This document shows, in pieces, positions 62,350-64,000 of a DNA stretch of 64,000 nucleotides. The DNA is taken from assembly GCA_902729315.2 (NCBI GenBank), contig LR746271.1, positions 3,370,001 through 3,434,000 on the forward strand. Direction: 5' to 3'. The notes under the pieces were generated by a model that did not search any database, was not told the origin of the DNA, and was given only the letters and a program-made list of their open reading frames with translations. The translations under genes were made by a program, and so were the position numbers. Every line of letters starts with the position of its first letter. Positions within the stretch are counted from its first letter, which is position 1. The DNA comes from Spirodela intermedia. Taxonomy: Eukaryota > Streptophyta > Magnoliopsida > Alismatales > Araceae.

Positions 62350-62930
62350 CTAAGATCAAAGTAAACCAAAGAAATCACACCTTACAACTATTAAAAGTAT
62401 TATTAAATATTTAATTAAAACAAAATTTAAGATGTATGGTATCTCAAAAATCAAAATCTGAACCTTTTAAGATATTTTGATTCTGATTTAACTAGACATA
62501 GAGATAATCAAAAGAGGACAAGTGGATCATGTTAATTTTAAGGTGAATTTTTAATCTCTTTGAATTATAAGAAATTAAATTCTACTACATTATCTATAGT
62601 TGAAGCTAAATATCTATCAATTGGTAGTTATTATGCATAAATACTTTGAGTTAAATATCAATTGGAGGACTATGAATTGAAATTAAAAAGGAACCAATGT
62701 ATTGTGTCAATACAAGTGTCATATACATAGCTAAAAGTTCATTCATACATTCTAGAACAAAATATGTCAAAATTAGGCACCATTTTTTGAAGGATCACAT
62801 ACAAAAAAGGGATGTTGAACCAAACATTATTGAGAAATCAAAAAATTTTGTTGATATTTCTATGTTACTCTTTTTGGAAGAGAGATTTAATCAAATTTTG
62901 CATGAACTTGGAATGTGAAAATTGAAAGAT
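62350..62930 (+). pseudogene. copia RNase H remnant, end of pol
   Basis: RTSGSC at about 62508, then TLSIVEAKYLSIGSY and, near 62697-62915, the C-terminal segment with SRTKYVKIRHHFL and HIQKRDVEPN typical of the copia RNase H end. Stop codons are few in the last 220 bp, but the frame is broken upstream. It continues the element seen at 46.9-48.3 kb. Confidence 0.75.
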
Positions 62931-64000
62931 ATCTCAATTTGAGTATTGATCACACATTAATCATTGGTTTTAATTCATGTAAATGTAACAAAATTTATAA
63001 CTGAACTCTCTAAATAAATTCTAGTATTAGTGCAAGTTCATGTTGATTGTCAAAGATGGTCAGAACTAGATTTGATGAATTTCTAATTTTTTTCTAACAT
63101 AAATACTAACTAAAAAGAAAGGAACAAAGTGAAATGGGATGAGAGAAATAATGTAATCTTCTCTTCAATACTTAATATCCTCCTTCCTCAATTAATTTTG
63201 TTAATTTAATTCTCTTATCAGCTCTAGATAGTTAGAAAGAAAGTTTTAATAATGAGATGATTAAATCATGAATAGAGGACAATAGATTAGAAATTATGGA
63301 ATGCAAATTTGAGAAAGGTGGCCGCCAATAGAATGACTTATATTAACATGGAGAATTCTTTAAAATAATTAAAGTTAATATCTAAAATAAAATTAAAATA
63401 AATGAAATACAAAAACACCTTGGTCTTTGATCAAGGGTAAACTAAAATAATGAAATTCGTGATAAAAATAAATTTAAAATTTAAAATGAGAATTGATTAT
63501 TTGTCACACAACAAAGTCCTTAAGAACTAAGAAAACTTTTAATTATCAGATAAAATCTAAATTATTTATAATTTTGAAAAAAAATATTTTCATTTATTTA
63601 TCTATCACCCAAAGATGAGAGAAGAAAATACATGTAATTAAAATCAGAATGTTAACTAAACTCGTAATGATGACGACTAAGATCAAAAACTAATGTTGTC
63701 TCCTTTCCTTGTCTATCACCCAAGAAAATGAGAAGAACAAAATACTTAGATTAATTGAATTTGAGAACAAGGTCTCTCTAATCAACGAACATAAAAGACA
63801 TGAAATAAGAAAATAATAAAAATTAAAAATACAAAGAACTCTATTTATTGCAGCCCCCTTGATTCTAAGATCCTCGTTTCCTTGCTCTCCAGCCATCTCC
63901 CTTGTCTTTTCGTGCCTCCTAACTTCTTGGCTTCCATCCCACTGTCCTCTCCCTTCAAAGGAGTAAAGAGCCTTCTTTATCCTTCCTTAGATCGAAATAT
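62931..64000. other. AT-rich DNA to the right edge, no gene recognised
   Basis: Possibly the 3' end of the second copia element, though no polypurine tract or LTR start is clear. The minus-strand open frame at 63690-63896 has hydrophobic content but no family features. From about 63840 to the edge the composition becomes more balanced, so another unit may begin there. Confidence 0.4.

Larger units (their letters stand above)
46560..62930 (+). mobile_element. second decayed Ty1-copia element, host of the nested LTR insertions
   Basis: A copia-type LTR end is visible at about 46793-46944: the promoter-like CTAGTATAAAAATTCTTGTG, then an end in TTTTCCAACA followed by a degenerate primer site. 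The gag part is missing, and integrase sequence starts almost at once. The pol remnant continues on the plus strand through 48348, resumes at 58296-58600 after one insertion and again at 62350-62930 after a second. The LTR start and the 3' LTR are not clear, so both ends are approximate. Confidence 0.7.

Overview
This is nuclear DNA of a land plant. A predicted chloroplast-targeted peroxiredoxin Q, an intronless plant-type EXO70, a GH28 polygalacturonase, a LAZY/DRO1-type gravitropism gene, GT-AG introns and nested Ty1-copia and Ty3-gypsy-like LTR retrotransposons all point that way. The GC-rich first exons beside AT-rich repeats would suit a non-grass monocot, but this is weak and I cannot name the species.

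Layout. The left 20 kb is a gene island. On the minus strand lie PRXQ (1296-2252), a SAM-domain SNM1-type DNA cross-link repair nuclease (3480-7637) and a polygalacturonase (8064-11503). EXO70 is on the plus strand (12697-14652). A TMEM87-like GOLD/seven-TM protein is on the minus strand (16822-20207). I rebuilt the exon structures by hand; every splice phase closes and gives one uninterrupted protein per gene. The next intact gene is a DRO1/LAZY-like gene (41747-44087, minus), with five coding exons that start with a 6-nt exon and end in a 20-nt exon. Two decayed partial copies of it lie at 37.5-40.1 kb, the remains of a local tandem duplication. From memory, EXO70D1, a lung-seven-TM gene and DRO1/LAZY4 are consecutive in Arabidopsis (At1g72470, At1g72480, At1g72490). 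The window may therefore keep an old gene order that transposons have pushed apart.

The rest (20.2-36.5 kb and 45-64 kb) is transposon sequence. Two decayed copia elements (about 22.9-32.3 kb and 46.6-62.9 kb) act as host sequence. Into them, and into itself, a family of 1.6-kb LTRs (TGATAAG...GTCA) has inserted repeatedly. Solo LTRs at 33383-35021 and 58606-62344 have perfect 5-bp target duplications (GTCAT, TAGAC) and, without a later insertion, the same length of 1639 bp. An older deleted element (22995-26054) has GTAGG duplications. At 48349-58295 one LTR contains a second LTR (GCAAT duplication), which contains a 7.1-kb element. That element has two LTRs, a tRNA-Asp-like primer site, a polypurine tract and one long gag-type reading frame, and I find no protease, reverse transcriptase, RNase H or integrase in it. 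It looks like a gag-only, non-autonomous family. The 58606-62344 solo LTR is itself split by a GC-rich 2.1-kb TG...CA insertion (CAGCC duplication).

The host genes are unrelated housekeeping and developmental functions: plastid peroxide detoxification, DNA cross-link repair, pectin modification, exocytosis, Golgi trafficking and root or shoot gravitropism. They do not form a pathway. I found no RNA gene, CRISPR array or bacterial-type feature.
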